Shown: positions 12,588 to 26,899, numbered from the stretch's first letter. The stretch is DNA of 64,000 nt from Taeniopygia guttata (GCF_048771995.1 NC_133037.1:3601001-3665000); one strand, 5' to 3'. Program-made: numbers and translations. Notes: generated by a model from the letters alone, not told the origin.

Positions 12588-12790
12588 AATCATAGAGGAA
12601 AAGACCTCTAAGGCTATCAAGCCCAACTGTTACCCCAGCAGTGCCGTGTTCATCAGTGAACCACGTCCCTCACTGTCACATCTGCACACCTTCTACATCC
12701 CTCCAGGGATGGTGACTACACCACTGCCCTGGGCAACCTGTTCCAATGACTTTCAGTCAAGAATTTTTCCCGAAGAACTCACAAGTTGCT
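12588..12790 (-). mobile_element. CR1 LINE 3'-end fragment, antisense
   Basis: The plus strand begins AATCATAGAGG, then AAAAGACCTCTAAGG..ATCAAG, and continues through the diagnostic CTCCAGGGATGGTGACTACA and GGGCAACCTGTTCCAATG segments, which is the reverse complement of an avian CR1 3' end. About 200 bp survive. The match fades after 12790, although a weak resemblance may run to about 12825. It is 5'-truncated and old. Confidence 0.85.
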
Positions 12791-13277
12791 TGTTTTTAGC
12801 AACTGTTCCTCTTCATGTGGGTAAAGTCCACAGTTTTAACTGGCTGTGAAGAGGCAGAGGAACAGAAAAGGAAGTGGAAATAAAGTCAGAGAGAACCTAT
12901 TTGCTACTATCCAAGCAAGCAGGTTGGGTTTTTTACTTTCTTGAAGATTCAATACACATAAGTCAGGCAAATCAAACTTACAGTTCCCCCAGTAGCCATA
13001 ACTCTGTTCCTGGCAGAGAAAGAACAAGACATAAATATAACCTCATACCCAGTAGCATGTGTGACATATTTGCAAGGAGGTGAGTTATGGGTGATGTGGG
13101 GACCGTGATTTTGAATGTTCTGACTTGAGAGTCTGAATTTTCAAGTCCAGTGTTTTGGGGAGTTTCTTTCCTTTTTCCTCCCTATAGTTATAAAGTGTAT
13201 TACAGCTTTTGTTTTGCTTTGCTCTGGCATGGCAATTTAGGTCCTGCAAGTTTCTGAGAACTTTGTTTTATCACAAG
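12791..13277. other. Gene-free spacer between two CR1 tails
   Basis: I see nothing identifiable here: no exon, no tandem repeat and no transposon signature. Confidence 0.5.
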
Positions 13278-13376
13278 AATCACAGAAACATAGAATGGTT
13301 TGGGTTGGAAGGGACTTTAAAGTTCCTCTAGTTCCTACCCCCCTCCAGGTAGGAAGGGGTTGCTCCAGGCCCCATC
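13278..13376 (-). mobile_element. CR1 LINE 3'-end fragment, antisense
   Basis: The plus strand reads CATAGAATGGTTTGGGTTGG, then GAAGGGACTTTAAAG, and ends in a GGTTGCTCCAGGCCCCATC block, a textbook reverse-complement CR1 tail from a different subfamily than the 12588 copy. It is about 100 bp long. It retains closer agreement with the CR1 consensus I remember than the other fragments do, so it may be the youngest here. Confidence 0.85.
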
Positions 13377-15146
13377 ATCTTGTGCTGAGAAAGGCAGTGA
13401 GAGGAGGATGAAATCTCCTGTGGATAGCTACATTTATTCTGATTTTGGAGATAAATCCCAAGCTGATACTGCATCTAAAGAGACATCTGTGTTTCTCTAT
13501 GAGGTCAAAGCCTTTTTGAGTATTTTTATGTTTCCTGGACTGCTTCAAATATCTTCATCCTGCAAATCCACTTGGCTAGAGTCAAGTGGAGGCTACAGAA
13601 CTTTTGGATTAATATGTGTTTTGAAAAGAATTTTCAGCTGAAACTGAGAGAACTTTAGTGGAATTCATACCCAAGCAAGCCAGAGTCTCAGATCCACGTG
13701 TAAGTTCACTGAGCAGAGATACATTCAGATAAGTTCCTAAATGCTCTGTAGATTTGTGAGCAGAGTTTGTAAACTTGAGCTTGTGCTGTATCACCACATT
13801 AAAATACATCCAAACAGGCAGGTCATCCTCTAAATATCCTGTCCAGCTGCAAATCTTCCCTCCAGGAATATTTAACCATTCCAGGCTTACTGGAGATTTA
13901 AGTGAGAAGGAATAATGTGGCATAAATATGCTCCATCTGACTTTTTCCTGCAACGCTTTGTGCAAATTTAACATGCGCGTCAGGTGTCAGGGAAGCTGTT
14001 GGAAATCCGTAACGCTGGCAGTATTTGGTAATAAAATAATAATCGCTGCGTGTATCTCTGATGGAAAGAGATTCACATCCTTTTGAATCCCTAATTGTGT
14101 GCCACACTACATTAGAAACAGATAGCTCATTGTCTCCACCTTTCAGAGATGGGAAATTCAGAGCAACGTGCAAGACGTTCCAGAAATAAGCCGGTTTAAT
14201 GAAGCAGCAAATTAGACCCTTCTATCTCTTTATTTAACATGTAGTCCCTTGAATTTATCAGAGTTCATTACAGAGGTACAAAATGGAAAAGAAGCTGCAA
14301 AATTCATTTGTGATTTAGAGCTAATGATTTTGAAAATGGCTTTTCATATTTTCCTAGATAACAGCTAATATTTATTATTAAATTTATGTCACGTTTGCTC
14401 TAATGAAATTACATTTCCTGCCTTCCCTTGTTTCTGTTGTTTATGGTTTGGATTTTATTAAAGGAAAAATCATAAAGATGCTATATGTTTCTTGCCACCT
14501 GCAGTGCCTTTGACATGGCTTCTGATAGCTTACTCCTGTGACTCATGTCAAAAGAATGGTTTTAAAATTTCCTTCCCAATTTATTCCTTCTATACCACTT
14601 GACAGATAATGAATCCAAGTAAATACATGGAAGATTTTTTTTCCCCCCCATAATTTCAATTTCAGACATGGAGTGAGTAATGGAGTCAAGGCTGTAAAGT
14701 TAAAGGAAGGAATAGATATTTAAACAGCAAGATAAAAACATCCAGAGTTGCTATCTCTTTCCAAGCTCTGCTCCCCATCCTGCTCCTGGCAGGTGAGTAG
14801 GTGCAAACTGAGTGAGGTTCCCATCCACCCTCCTGCACATCCCTGACAGCGCCCATCCTGCTCAGGGCTGAACTGAGGGAACTGGGAAATGGCAACATTA
14901 ATTTTGCTGGTTTTCATCAAATCTTACCACATGCTGGGGTACAGGAGCCAGTGCCAGCCACCCAGCTGGAGTTGGAATGGGGATCTCTTATGAGACCCTT
15001 CCAGGGCCAAGGAGCTTCAACAGTTTTCCTGATTTCACCAGATTTTTCTTTAGTACTATCACAGATTCCTGAAGGAGGGTTTTTGTCATGGTTTGAGTTT
15101 GATAAAGTGCTTTCAAAATGCTACATAATAATTAGAGTTAAGATGA
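13377..15146. other. Gene-free, AT-rich; candidate conserved noncoding block
   Basis: No exon is supported. From roughly 13900 to 14480 the sequence is dense in TAAT-core homeodomain sites and contains isolated CpGs in otherwise low-CpG DNA, with no transposon signature. This texture is common in developmental enhancers of vertebrate gene deserts. Whether it is conserved needs comparison with other birds. Confidence 0.4.
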
Positions 15147-15208
15147 GGGTTGGAGCTAGATGATCTTTAAGGTCCCTCCCAACCCCAGCCTTTCAGTGAT
15201 TCTAAGAA
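15147..15208 (+). mobile_element. CR1 LINE 3'-end fragment (short)
   Basis: GGGTTGGAGCTAGATGATC, TTTAAGGTCCCTCCCAACCC and a terminal GTGATTCTAAG are the last 60 or so bases of a CR1 element in sense orientation. The element is almost wholly 5'-truncated, which is typical of CR1 insertion. Confidence 0.8.
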
Positions 15209-17109
15209 ATGTAATTCAGCCTGTTAATTCACTTACCCATGCAACAGCAGAGACATGCTTTGTTTAATATTTGCAAATGCTATCAATACTTAATGATCTT
15301 ATTCCTGAGTACCAGACATGGAATCACCATTTCTGACGTAGGATGTTAAGTGACATGCTTGTGTTACTTTTGGGAAAGATCTCCTGAATCATTGTTTATA
15401 ATGACTGTTACTTTGCTCTGCTCTTTCTTTCCAGCCTCCCTCTCTTTGCAGTGTTTCTTCTCTTTCTTCTTCATGTGGTGAAATCCAAGTCTAAATGGGA
15501 AAAGTTCATTCGTAATGTGGCCTGCCCCGTGGTGACAAGCTGAGAAAGTTTGTGGTTATTATTTCCTCCTATGGGGAGTTTGTGGATGACCATTTGAGCT
15601 TTGAGAGAAACAGTTTCTTTGGCAATCTCTGGGCAAACTGGCCCAAAATGTCCCCAAGGCAATGGTATTAGACCAGCAGTGCTCTGGGTCAGACAGTCAC
15701 TCCATCCCTGAGGGATGAGGGATTGCAGTATTTATTCCACAGGCTTTTTCTGTCTGGGTTTCTGATGAATTCGGAGATCTTGTGCTTTTTTTACTTTTAA
15801 TTCTCTTTACCCACAGGGCTCATGGGGTTCCCATACTTGATATGTGACCAAGTGACCTTGCTTGTAAGTTTGTTAAATACATTACTAGGAATTAGCTGTA
15901 GCAATATCCCCACAGAGCTCAAGCACTGAAAGGAAAAACTCATTATTCAATACCTTATTTCATGCTTTGGAAACAGAAGCAGCAACCTTAGCACTTCCTC
16001 CTTTTACAGCCTTGTGGTTTCCATCATTCTTTTCAACTCATAATGAGATTTAGTGTTGGAAAGAGATGGTCGTGCCAGAAAAACCAAGGTGGGATTGTTT
16101 TGATCAGAAAAAATGTATTGAAGTTTGTAGGAAAGCTCAATTTCAGTGTGGGAGAACAAAGCTAATGCCACCTTTGTGGAGACCTTTGGCGTTGTCCCCC
16201 GACTGCTGCTACGTCAGGAATGTTTGTGGAAAGTCTGCGAGGTCTCACTGACAGAACTTGCCAGAGATTTTCTTCACGCCAAGAGAAACGTCCCATGGAT
16301 GGTTGGTCAGCTCATGGATTAGGTCAGGCTGGAGACGTTGGCAGCACGCAGCAATTCTCCGTCCCTGCGTCACAGAATCGCTGCTGCCAACGAGCCGACA
16401 GAGAGGAGAGGTTTTTTTTCAGAGTGATCAGTATCACATCGTGAGGAGAAAAGGGAAAAAAAAAACCCTCTGTGTCTCTGCAGCTCCTGCAGTAGATTCA
16501 ATCTGAAGGCAGGAGTGCAGTAAAAGTATGTTTTCTGCTAATAAACTGAGCAGAAGTGACAGGGAAGTTAGTGCAACACAGAACATGCATCTTAGTTTTT
16601 GCCATTTTCCTGATGATCTTGTCTTACCCAGGGCGTTTTGAAGACAAGTGCAGTTATCTCTTATCCATGGTAAGGATGCAAAAGGAAATACAAACATTTG
16701 AAGGGTCAGGATGCTATAAAGTTGTAATAACTCACAAATTTTGCAGCTATACAGAACTATAAGAGTAATAAATCCACAAATTTATCATACAAGCAATCTT
16801 AAAATTACCCATTTCAGACTTTTATTTTTAAATTGTTTAATATCCAGAGGACTGAAAATGTGGATGAATTTCTCTCAGTTATGACTGAGAAGGGGTGGTA
16901 TGGGGTTTGAGGTGCAGAGATGTGCATGTACCACACCCAGTGTGCAGCATCCCACAGCCCAGACCCTGCTCCTGCCTGTGACCCAGTCCCAAATTCCTGC
17001 TGCTGTCCCCCTGCAGAAGGACCAGCACCCTCAATACCTGATCTCTGCCACTCATCCAGCCAGACTACCCTCAGTGGAGAGGCACTAGCCATGGGGATTG
17101 AGACCACAA

Positions 17110-17134
17110 ATAATCTTCCAGAGTGGAAGATTAT
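17110..17134. repeat. Perfect 11-bp inverted repeat, 3-nt loop
   Basis: ATAATCTTCCA (17110-17120) is followed by GAG and its exact reverse complement TGGAAGATTAT (17124-17134). It could extrude as a cruciform or fold in RNA. There is no nearby gene or terminator context, so its role is unknown. Confidence 0.9.
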
Positions 17135-19703
17135 GGCAGCAGTAGCAGCGGTTCAAAGGTCTCCCTTTAATTTAACTGCTTTGGCCACTATTGAAACACC
17201 ACAAGGGCCGAGGTGGGAGCACACAAACGCCTTGGGATTGCTCATTCCTGGTGCTGTGCCTGAGATGGCTGCTGCCCCTCCTCCTGCCCCAGCAAGCTGA
17301 GCTTGTGGTCAGGATTCCGAGCCCTTGGCTATCTCCTCAGCCCTGGAGCAAGCCCTGCTGAGCTCAGCCCAGGCTGTGCTGACCACAAGCACCTTCATGT
17401 CACCCAAGGGCCAGCCTGCCCAGCCTCTCGGGAGCCACCATCAAAGCTCAGCCATGCACCCTAAAATGATTAATTTCCATACCAACAAGGCCCTGATGAA
17501 TACACTCAGGGCTCTGATCTTAATGAATCACATAAAATGTTATGCTCTTTGGAAAGGCAAATACAAACCCAGTGATTATGAGCCGCTTTAGTGTCTGCCT
17601 TGACATCCAGCTCTGCCTTTTGGGTTTGCTGTGTCTCCATGCGTATTTTGTGAGCAGACTTTTGCTTTTGGATCACCAGGGAGCTCTGACATTGAGGTCA
17701 CCCCCATTCCTGGAGCACCAGTGTGTATCTGGAGGTGCAGGAGCAGATGCTGGGGGTACAAAGCAGATATGATAATTACTCATTTCCTAAATGAGCATCT
17801 GAGGGGTGGCACTGACCCAAACTCAGTGCTGCCATGAGAGTAGTCCCAAAGAATGAGCCTCCCTTCCTTTGGAGCTGTAGGTGGGCAGAGCCTGACCAGG
17901 GCAGCTGCACCAGCTTGGGGGACGCAGGGTGTGGAGCAGAGCTGTGGTGTGGCCCGGCATGCAAAGGGCTCGAGCAGCTGTGGGGGTGGCCCTGCTCTCC
18001 CTGTGGGACCTCCATGGCGTAGCCCAGCCTTTGAAGCTGCAACAGTCAGGGCTGATGCTGGGGAAAAGAACTGAGGATTTGGTTTGTTCTTTTTCAAAGG
18101 CTTTATTCCTCTGACAGCTGAGCTGGAGTCAAACCCAACCGTCCGCTGAATCCAGCCCTTTTATTTTTCCCTCTTTAAGTTCAGAGTTTGCACTTTACAT
18201 ACAGTCATGGCAGGCTTAAGCTTGACTGTCAGAATAAAAGCCTTTTCTTTTCATAAAGCTTCCTCTCTGCAGTTCAAAACACCTCCAACCCAAGTGATGT
18301 CAGCTTCAAAGGTTGGCCCACACTGCACCCAGGGCTTTCTCCTGCTGCTGCCTATTTAGGGGTCTCTTGATGGCCTGTGGATCTGAGGGAAATCTGCGGG
18401 GCTCCAGCTGCTTAAAGGAAACCTGTCAGGGTGCAGCAGAGAGTGGGGTGGTGGATACCAGGCAGGGTCAGGAACTCCCAGTGTGCTGGGAGCTGCAGTG
18501 GGGATGCCAAGGCCAGGGGAGCTGTGTTTCTGATACAGGGGGATCGCTGTGTCCTGCCACTGAGACAGTCAGGATGGATTTGTCCTTGCAAACAGAAACC
18601 TCCAGAGCTTCTCCAGCTTATGTTGGATTAGAGGCAGAAGCATAAACAACCATAGCCATTCCTAGGGCAAAGGGATGCCACAGGTCCCAGGACATGAGGA
18701 GTTTATTTCTGAGTGCTGCTGGTTGAACTTGAGTTAGGATTTGTCTGTGGCAAAGTTCACTCTCCCGTCCACATTCTGGGCAGCTTTTCTGGTACAGGAA
18801 GTTGTTTAAGATGCAGCCAAAGCTGATAATGTCCAGGGGGATTTCTTTAAGTTCCTGATTTATTGAAACCACATACTTTCCTTTCTTTTTCCCTCAGTTA
18901 GTTCTTAATATTAAGCAAGTAGGACTATTCAGTTGAAGAAAATTACATGCATAGTTGAATATTGCTCCATTTCACTTTATTTTCAACAGAGTATCCTGTT
19001 TATACTGTTCAGAAAAGTAAAATCCATGTCCATGGAAATTGTACCTGCTCTTCTAAAAAATCCATGCATATTTCTGGCCATGTCCCCCCCAAGCTGTAAG
19101 CAGGAAGTGCAGAGCAAGGAGCAAACACGGGGAAGTTTCAGCTGACAGTGCTCATTCACAGATGAGAAGGAAACAGCAGGAAAAGGTCAGCGTAGACTCA
19201 CACTTACGTGGTTTTTTTCAATGAAGGATACACTCCTCTCTCTTTTCTCCTAGGCAATTAGTGTAATTACAGAAACCAGCCATTTAGCAGACTTCTAACT
19301 GAGCACTGTCAGCACTGGCTATGAGAGGTAAGGCACTTGACTTTACGCCAGTCAGACACAAAGCACTCGCTGCTTAAAATGTCATCTCAGACAAGACGGC
19401 GAAATGAGCTGGAACCATCCCAGCTCTGACTATTAACCTTGGCAGGATGAGGCGTGTAAGGACACTCTGATGGCAGATGTGAAAGGGATCTGAATAAGTA
19501 AAACAGCAAAGGTTTTATTGGGGTATTTAAATACCAAAGCGATCCACTGAGAATTGATTTGTTCACACTCTTTGCTGTGTTAGGTGATGCAAAACTAAAG
19601 GATGGCTGGTTACATCACTCGCTGGAATTTAGGGTAAACTGAAGGAAATATTTCATCATCCGGAGTGTAATTGCTCTGTCTTGCTGCAGGAAGTTGAGAA
19701 ACT

Positions 19704-19735
19704 GGGTTTAGAAAGAGATGGGTTTAGAAAGAGCT
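19704..19735. repeat. 16-bp tandem duplication
   Basis: GGGTTTAGAAAGAG followed by two bases is repeated head-to-tail, with a single difference near the end of the second unit. This is a simple slippage product. Confidence 0.8.
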
Positions 19736-22700
19736 GGAGCAGTACCTGCCTGTTCCGCTCTCGATGCTTCCAACAGGTCTGAATACAGTCAGCTGCTCAT
19801 GCAACCACACATTGTGGCACCTTGAGCAGATGGCTCAGTGCTTCTCAGAAAAGGGACTCCTGAACCTCCAGCACTGCAGGATAATCCCGGCTGGGCCATG
19901 ACCCTCGTAAGAAAGCCAATTTCTTATTTATTCATGGAGCTCCTACACAGAGTGATGAAAGGAGGAGTCACTTTAGGAAATGGTGCTGTTCCCCAGAGAC
20001 CAAGTAATGCACTGAGCTTAGGTAGCCACGTTTAAGTGTGTTCTCACTGCTGCATGCTCCTGTCCTGGCACTGAAGTGTACTGGCCACCGAGGAATTCCT
20101 AAATTAGATGTGCCATGATTGGAATTAATAGCAATGTAAAAGAAACAGTGCTCTGGAAAATAGGAATTCAATTCCTCTGTGAGCAACAGCCTGTTGGTTA
20201 AACCCCCCTCAGCCCACGGATGCTGGCTGCAGGTCATCTTCAGACTCAGCAGATTTTGCAGGGAGGCTCTAGCTAAGGAACATGAGTGTTTTGGACATTT
20301 GGGATTACTTTTGTATTAAAAAAAAACAGTGGAGTACTGGGAAGGGATTTGCTATATAGTACTTGAAAATTCAGCCTTTAGAGGAGACTTTAGACTGGAG
20401 ACTTCCCAGGCAGAGCCAGGCCCTCTCTGGAGCAAAACCCCACTTAGCCTGATGATCCTACACGTGTGAAAACTCATTTTTTTGAGTCTAGTTGCTTGCC
20501 TTGTTTCCAGCAGGGTTTCATCAGCTGGTATTACCCCAGCACAGGGTTAAAATGGATCTCTTGAGCTTCAGTGCATTGTCAAGGCAACAAGAAACAGTGT
20601 TATGGTCTTATTCAGCCATTCCCTACAACTGTGTTGTTTTCAGGCAAAGCTGTTTTGGTGGCACCCTGGTCACAGGAGGAAGGCAGCTGGAGATATTGGC
20701 TCTGGGGGGGAAGGAAAATATCACTGTCACTGTCAGTGTGCCTGAGCTGGCCATGCTGTTTGGGTGTAGTTGGTAGAAAGGGAAAATTCCCTTTGGGAAC
20801 CTGGGCAGCAAAAGAGGTGGTGCAGGTCCACATCTTCAGCACGGGGACAATTGACTAATGGGGCAGGTCTGTGGTGGGGAGAGATGAGCCCATCTGGGTG
20901 TGCATGGCCCAAAAACCCCTGTCATGCCACAAAGTCACGCTAGAACTGGAGTTAAGACAGTACCAGAGCCCAGTAAAGTGGTTTTGAGATGGCAGAGCTG
21001 CTGTGTGGTCAAGCATGGACAAGCTCTGTCACACCTTTCACCTGTCACACTTAAACCACATTCCATTTTCTGCTTCCTTTCCCTCAGCCTTGTGCCATCC
21101 TCATCCTCATCCTCCTGAACCTCCATTCCTCTCCATCTGTTTTCTGGCAACTTCTGCCCAGATAATGAGCTGTTGGGAGGATGAGACTCATCTTCCCAGC
21201 ACTGGGCTGGCAGCTGAGGCAGGCAGCCAACGCCAGCCTGCGTTGCTGGGGGTTTGCTTTTGTTTGATCTTTGCCATAAAAGGAACCAGTTCGAATTCCT
21301 GGAATAATTAGCTGCCCTTTGCACTAGTGGCTCTTGAAAAGAGAGCTGGCAGGAGAACAGAGTGGGAAGTGGGAGGATGAGGTGGATAATTTGTCCTTTG
21401 TAGCAGGCCGTTTTTGGGAGATGATGCTGTAGGTCACGCTCTTCCCTCGAAAGCGAAGCCGGGGCTTCCCTGCTGCCTCCTGCCCTGACCTGGGGCTTGT
21501 GCACCTCTGGTCAGAGCCAGCCAGGCCACAGCTAAAGGATCTCAGAGCTGCAGCCCCAGGCAGTGCCCTCACCTGCCTGGGCAGGACTCACCCTCCTCGG
21601 GGCTGTTTGTAGCTGTATCCAGCTGAAAGACAAACCCAAGGTGCTGATTTCTTCTGATGCTGAAAACTCCATGATGCTTCCTGAGAGCAGCCCAAACAGA
21701 TCTAAGCTCCACATTAGCACTTTATTTTCGGCATCCAAAGAGAAAACCTCAAACTGCACCACTACTGAGCCAGGGGTGGGGTTCTTTCTCTTGTGTAGCC
21801 AAAGTTCATTTTTAATGAGGGCGCGTGAAGTTAAACGCTTGCCAGTTGTCACCCCAGTTCTGGTTATACCCCAGTCACAGCTGAAGGAAGTCAGGAGAAT
21901 GTAATTTACTAAGTGCTTTGGGATTTTTAGGAATATAACTCACTAGAGAGACACTGCAATTTTCTAAGTTCATCCTTAAGGGAGAAGTAAGTGAAGTTTC
22001 TGTGTTGGAGGTGGCTCTGGTGAGGGAAAGCATTTTGCAGCCATCCCCACAGGGTTGTTAATGCATGCTTTTTGCTAACATGCCATTTCACTGGAATTTT
22101 CACCCTTCTGAGCAATCTTGCATATGGATGAAAAGGAGAAAAAGGAACTCAGTGGTAGTCCAAGCCCTGGAGGCCCCTCAGATGGGCTCTGCTGGGAATA
22201 CCTGCCTTCCCATGGCACTGACAGATGAAGCAGCGCAAAGTACAAGGATGAAAGGAAAAAGTCAGAAATGAGAAAAATGGCAGAGAAATTAAAATTTAAA
22301 AAATCTCATGGGGGGCCTGAAAGCCAAGGCAGATGGGTAAGTGGGTGAGATCCTCTGTGTATGTGCCCTCCCTGTTTGTGCCTTGGATGACCAATGCTCA
22401 GAGCATTAGGGAAGGCTGGAGAGCCGTGGAGCTGCCAGTCCCACATCAGCAGTGGGGAATGCCCCATCCAGTGGGGCAGACAGAGATGTGCTCCCAGCTG
22501 CCATACATACCCCAAATGAACAGGAGAACAGCTACAGCTGCCACTGCCCCTGGGAAGACAGTGGCACAGAACAGAGGTGCAGAAGAAGAGATTTTAATGG
22601 TGAAATTCTGGCAATTTGCAGAACAATTGACTCTTTTCTCTGGGCATTGCCTCGTTGGTTAATTCTTTCCAGACCTAATATGCTAATAGGGGCAGGAGCA

Positions 22701-25700
22701 CAACCTGCCCTGTATCCTCTCGCTGGCCACCATCACATTCCAGCCAAGCAGTGGAAAAGCAAAGCAAGAAAACCAAAACAGAAACGAAACTGTGTGTTAA
22801 GGAGGAAAAAACCCCGCTCCCTGCAGGCAATCTAAGGAAGCCATGTGGCACCAGTAGAGCAAATAAAAACTGAATAAGTGACCTCTTCTCAGTCCCTCTG
22901 GAGACAGTGGTGAGCCAGGGATTAGCAGCATTCATAGTGCTCCCACAGGTTTCCGTGATGAGGGACACAGAGGAGACCTGTGTGGTGCCTGGAGAGGTGG
23001 GGAGGCAGAACTGGAAGGGACCAGAGGGACCCATGAGGGACCTGGCAGGGAGGAAAGGCAGGTTTGTTTTTTGAGTGTGAGCCTACAAAACCTGCTTGGC
23101 TTTGGTCTCGCCAGATCCCAGTGAGGCATAGGATAAATTGCCTGTCTGTGGCGGGAGCAAATCTAGAATGATGCCCTCCTGAATAACTCCTCTCCAGTTA
23201 TTGTGTTTGGTAGATCTCTGTGGCCATGAAAAACTCCTCAGCTCCTTCCCCCATGGCCCAGTAAGTCCATTTCAATGAAAAATGGCCTCACTCTCTAGGC
23301 TAGGTGTGCAGGGAGAGACCCTGTTTCCACCAGAGGATCCTCTGCCCACAGCTCACAGCTCATGACCCATTTTGGTGTGTGGGGGAAAGTTATTTCCCAC
23401 CAAATGCAATCAGCAAGAAGAAAAATAGGCTGAAAGAATGTTTCCCCAAAGTCCAGCAAACTCCCCAAACCAATTCTCTATCTTGTTGGCAGGAACTCTA
23501 CATTTTTTAAAAGACATATCTGAAAATTACAGAAAGGCATGGAGTCCCTGCCCATCACATAAATGCACAGTTCCTGCTGAATCACTCGGAATTGTACTGC
23601 CCTGGACTTTGCCAACACAGTCATGTCTGCACAAAAGTCTAAATAAAATCTGTGTGCAAATCAAAGAAATAAATTTCATGAGTAACTAGGAATTGTTAGT
23701 TTTTGTGGTACGTTTGCAGCTTTTTCTTATGCTAGCACTGTTTCCTGAGCAGACTCTGTAATATTCCACTTGAATCCCTCTAAGCTGACAGGGAGCGTGT
23801 ACTTCGCAATCACAGTGATTCATGCAATTACATGAGCCAGTGCAGAGTAAGGGAGTGAGAATCCCTAATCTAGAACATTAGCACTTATCTGTTAAATGCT
23901 CTTTTTTAACATACTGCAGAACCATCATCTTATGCCTTACATAAGGTTCTTCAGGGACTACTATGACAACAGCAGTGCTGAAAAGCAGCGTAATGAGACA
24001 CCAGGAGCACTGGGAACAGATCACACCAGAGCAGCTCATTACAACTATTTCTTGTCTGACCCCAGAAATAAAATCACTTGTGGATGCTTTTTTAATGCTG
24101 AAGTTCTTTGTCAATCTGTTTCATTTTTATTAGTATGTTCACTATATTTCTGTTTATACACTGATTGTTGACTTGGTCTGCAAGATTATGTAACTAAGAA
24201 TAGAACAGTGGGGCTATTCCCAGGGGATGCTAATATTCCTGAAATCACGCCAGAGACATTGCAGTTTGTTGATCTATTGGAAAGATCATGGAGATGAGCT
24301 ACCAGAATCATTTGTTGGTGACAAAAATGTTGCTGCGTAGTGAAACAGGCATTGTGGAATTTGTTCCCAGCCTATTTCACATGGAAGGTGAAAATTCCTG
24401 ATATTAAGAGGGTTTAATATCATATGCTGGTCCAGATCAGTGAAATTCAAACAGAAAATGAGGTTTAAAGACTTGGAGAAGTTTGCTGAGGGAAGTTATC
24501 CTCATTGTTGTAAGTCAGTGTTTGATATCTCTTGGGAAAAGTGCTAGTTTAAAACACAATCTGTCTCTACATTTTGGATTCACCAATGAAATTTACGGAT
24601 TGATTTGGTAGGAATTCAGACAATGGTGTATCTTCTAATCCCAGCATCAGCATTTGTGCTTAGCCTTTTTAGAAATGAGTTTATTTGACGTCAGAAGAGG
24701 CCAGGCATGAGCACGAGGTGCGTGGATGCTGCCGCTCTTCTCACCTGCTCCCATCCCGGGGCAGAAACGTGCTGAGCTCTCGGCCAGCGCCACAAGTTCC
24801 CACAAGCAGCACCCCATGGACGTCCCCAAAGGCAATCCCACGTGAGAGAATTGCATCTCACAGCCTGGACTGCCTCTCATTTTCTCCACATGATGCAAAC
24901 CGCTGCCCGTGTGATGCAGCCTCACACAGGGGGTGCTCAGACTTGCTAAGCCACGCACACCTCGGATCCCAGCTGGCTTTACAGTCTCCCCGAGAGCTGC
25001 AGGTGTGAAGCCTCCATTTCTGGTAACTTGAGAAGGCACTGGCCAACTCCAGCCACATCACAGAGAGAGGCTGGAAACTCAGAGGTCATTTACAAAAATA
25101 TTTGCAACTCGAACATAAATGGTGGTTGAGTAAATGCTGGGGACCCAAATTAATGTCGGCAGAAATGGTCTATTCTGCCTTGTGTACAGACCCCAAGACA
25201 GAAGACAAATGATTGAGAAGAGTCTTGGGCTGCTTGTCAACCTCTACTTCACTGAACATTAATTATTGACCTAAAGCAGAAATGTTGGATGAAAAAAGTG
25301 CTACATCCCAACTCAGGGTACAGCTTAGGAATTTATTCTTGAATGACTTATGTGTTTGGGTTATTTCAGGCACTACAGGCAACTTATTTGAGGTCTTTCA
25401 TACCTTTGCACCTAGACTATACATTTCTATACATCTAATATAGAAAAATACATTCTTCTCTACAAGAGTGAGCAAGCTTTTACCATTTTGCTGAATCAAG
25501 ACTATTTTTGGATATACAGTGTCAAAGATTAGACAAATTAGATATTGTCATTATTAAGAGAGTTTTTAGGGCAAAAAGATAATTCTCCTGTCTCGCATTA
25601 CATGCTTCTTCTCAATTCTTTTATGAGGAAATTATCTTTTTAGATAGCTGATGTATTCACATTCATAGTCTTCAAAATTCTGTAAATTCTGTAGTGCATT

Positions 25701-26899
25701 ATCACTTGAATATGCCAAATAATTATTTGAATGCCTACTCATAGATAGTCTTCAGGAAATTGAGGCTTTGAGAGGAACCAGAGACACACACCAACTGCAT
25801 TCATGAGATGGGCACTGTGAGGATTTACATTTAAGACACATTGTGGATTTTTACTACTTTTGCAGTAAAACAATTGTAATGACACTGAAATTCAGAAAGT
25901 CATCTCCTCAACTTTCACCTTTTCTTTAAGAACAGGGAGGATTGAATAGGAATTAATTAATATCCTAATACAATTTTGTAATCACCTAAAGGTCATATAG
26001 ATATGAATGGTCTCTTCTGATAGCAAACCAGTTTTAGCACAAGTTGGTAGTAAGAATATTCACATTAGGGTGGTTTCTAGTAAGTCTGTAGCATCCCCAT
26101 TGTAATGTATAATCCTGCCCTTCCAGGCTCAGGACTGACAGCCTTTCATAAATTATACTTTTTATGTCAAATGTCTTTTACAAGAAATGACTGAGTCTAC
26201 ACAAACCTGCACAAAATTCTTCCCTTCCCCCTTATTATTTCTCCTCAATTCTATAGTGTTTTTAGAGGATCAGGAGGTTTACAGTTGAAAGTAATTATTT
26301 ATTTTTGAAAGTTCTGGACACCTGGAGATTGTGAAAATAATCATTCCTGGCTTACATTCATTTTAGTTTCTAGGGTACAAACAGAATTTAAAATAAGCTA
26401 ATCCCTTCACCTGGTTTAAACTGCCAGTGCTTCATGCAGCAACATGAGTTTGCAACAGCTAAGGATACATCCCAGTTATTTTTAATCCTTTCACGTCAAA
26501 ATTGGCTTATCCCAATTTACTTTTAAAGCATCCTTGGAGTAAACCCTGTTTACCCAGCCCATATTTGTCTTGAGTGCACTTGTACGAAATAACCCTAAGC
26601 AGCCAAAAAGGCCACGTTTGTAATGAAAACACCTCCAGACAGATGGAACCCCCGAGGGGAGGCTGCCAAGGAATCGATGTGACAGCTCCTGCCCGGGACT
26701 GAACGGAACACGAGCGTGCGAGAGACACTGTGCACTCCTGCTCCCCTTCAGCCGCGCTCACACTCCCCTCAGCCAAGGAACCAGGCTGGCTGAGAGCTCC
26801 AGGAAATGTGGGCTCTGCAAAGGCTCGGCCTTCCCTCTTGGAACAAAAATATAAGTTGAAAAATCAGGCAGAAACGGGAGCTACTTGTTGAACGGGACA

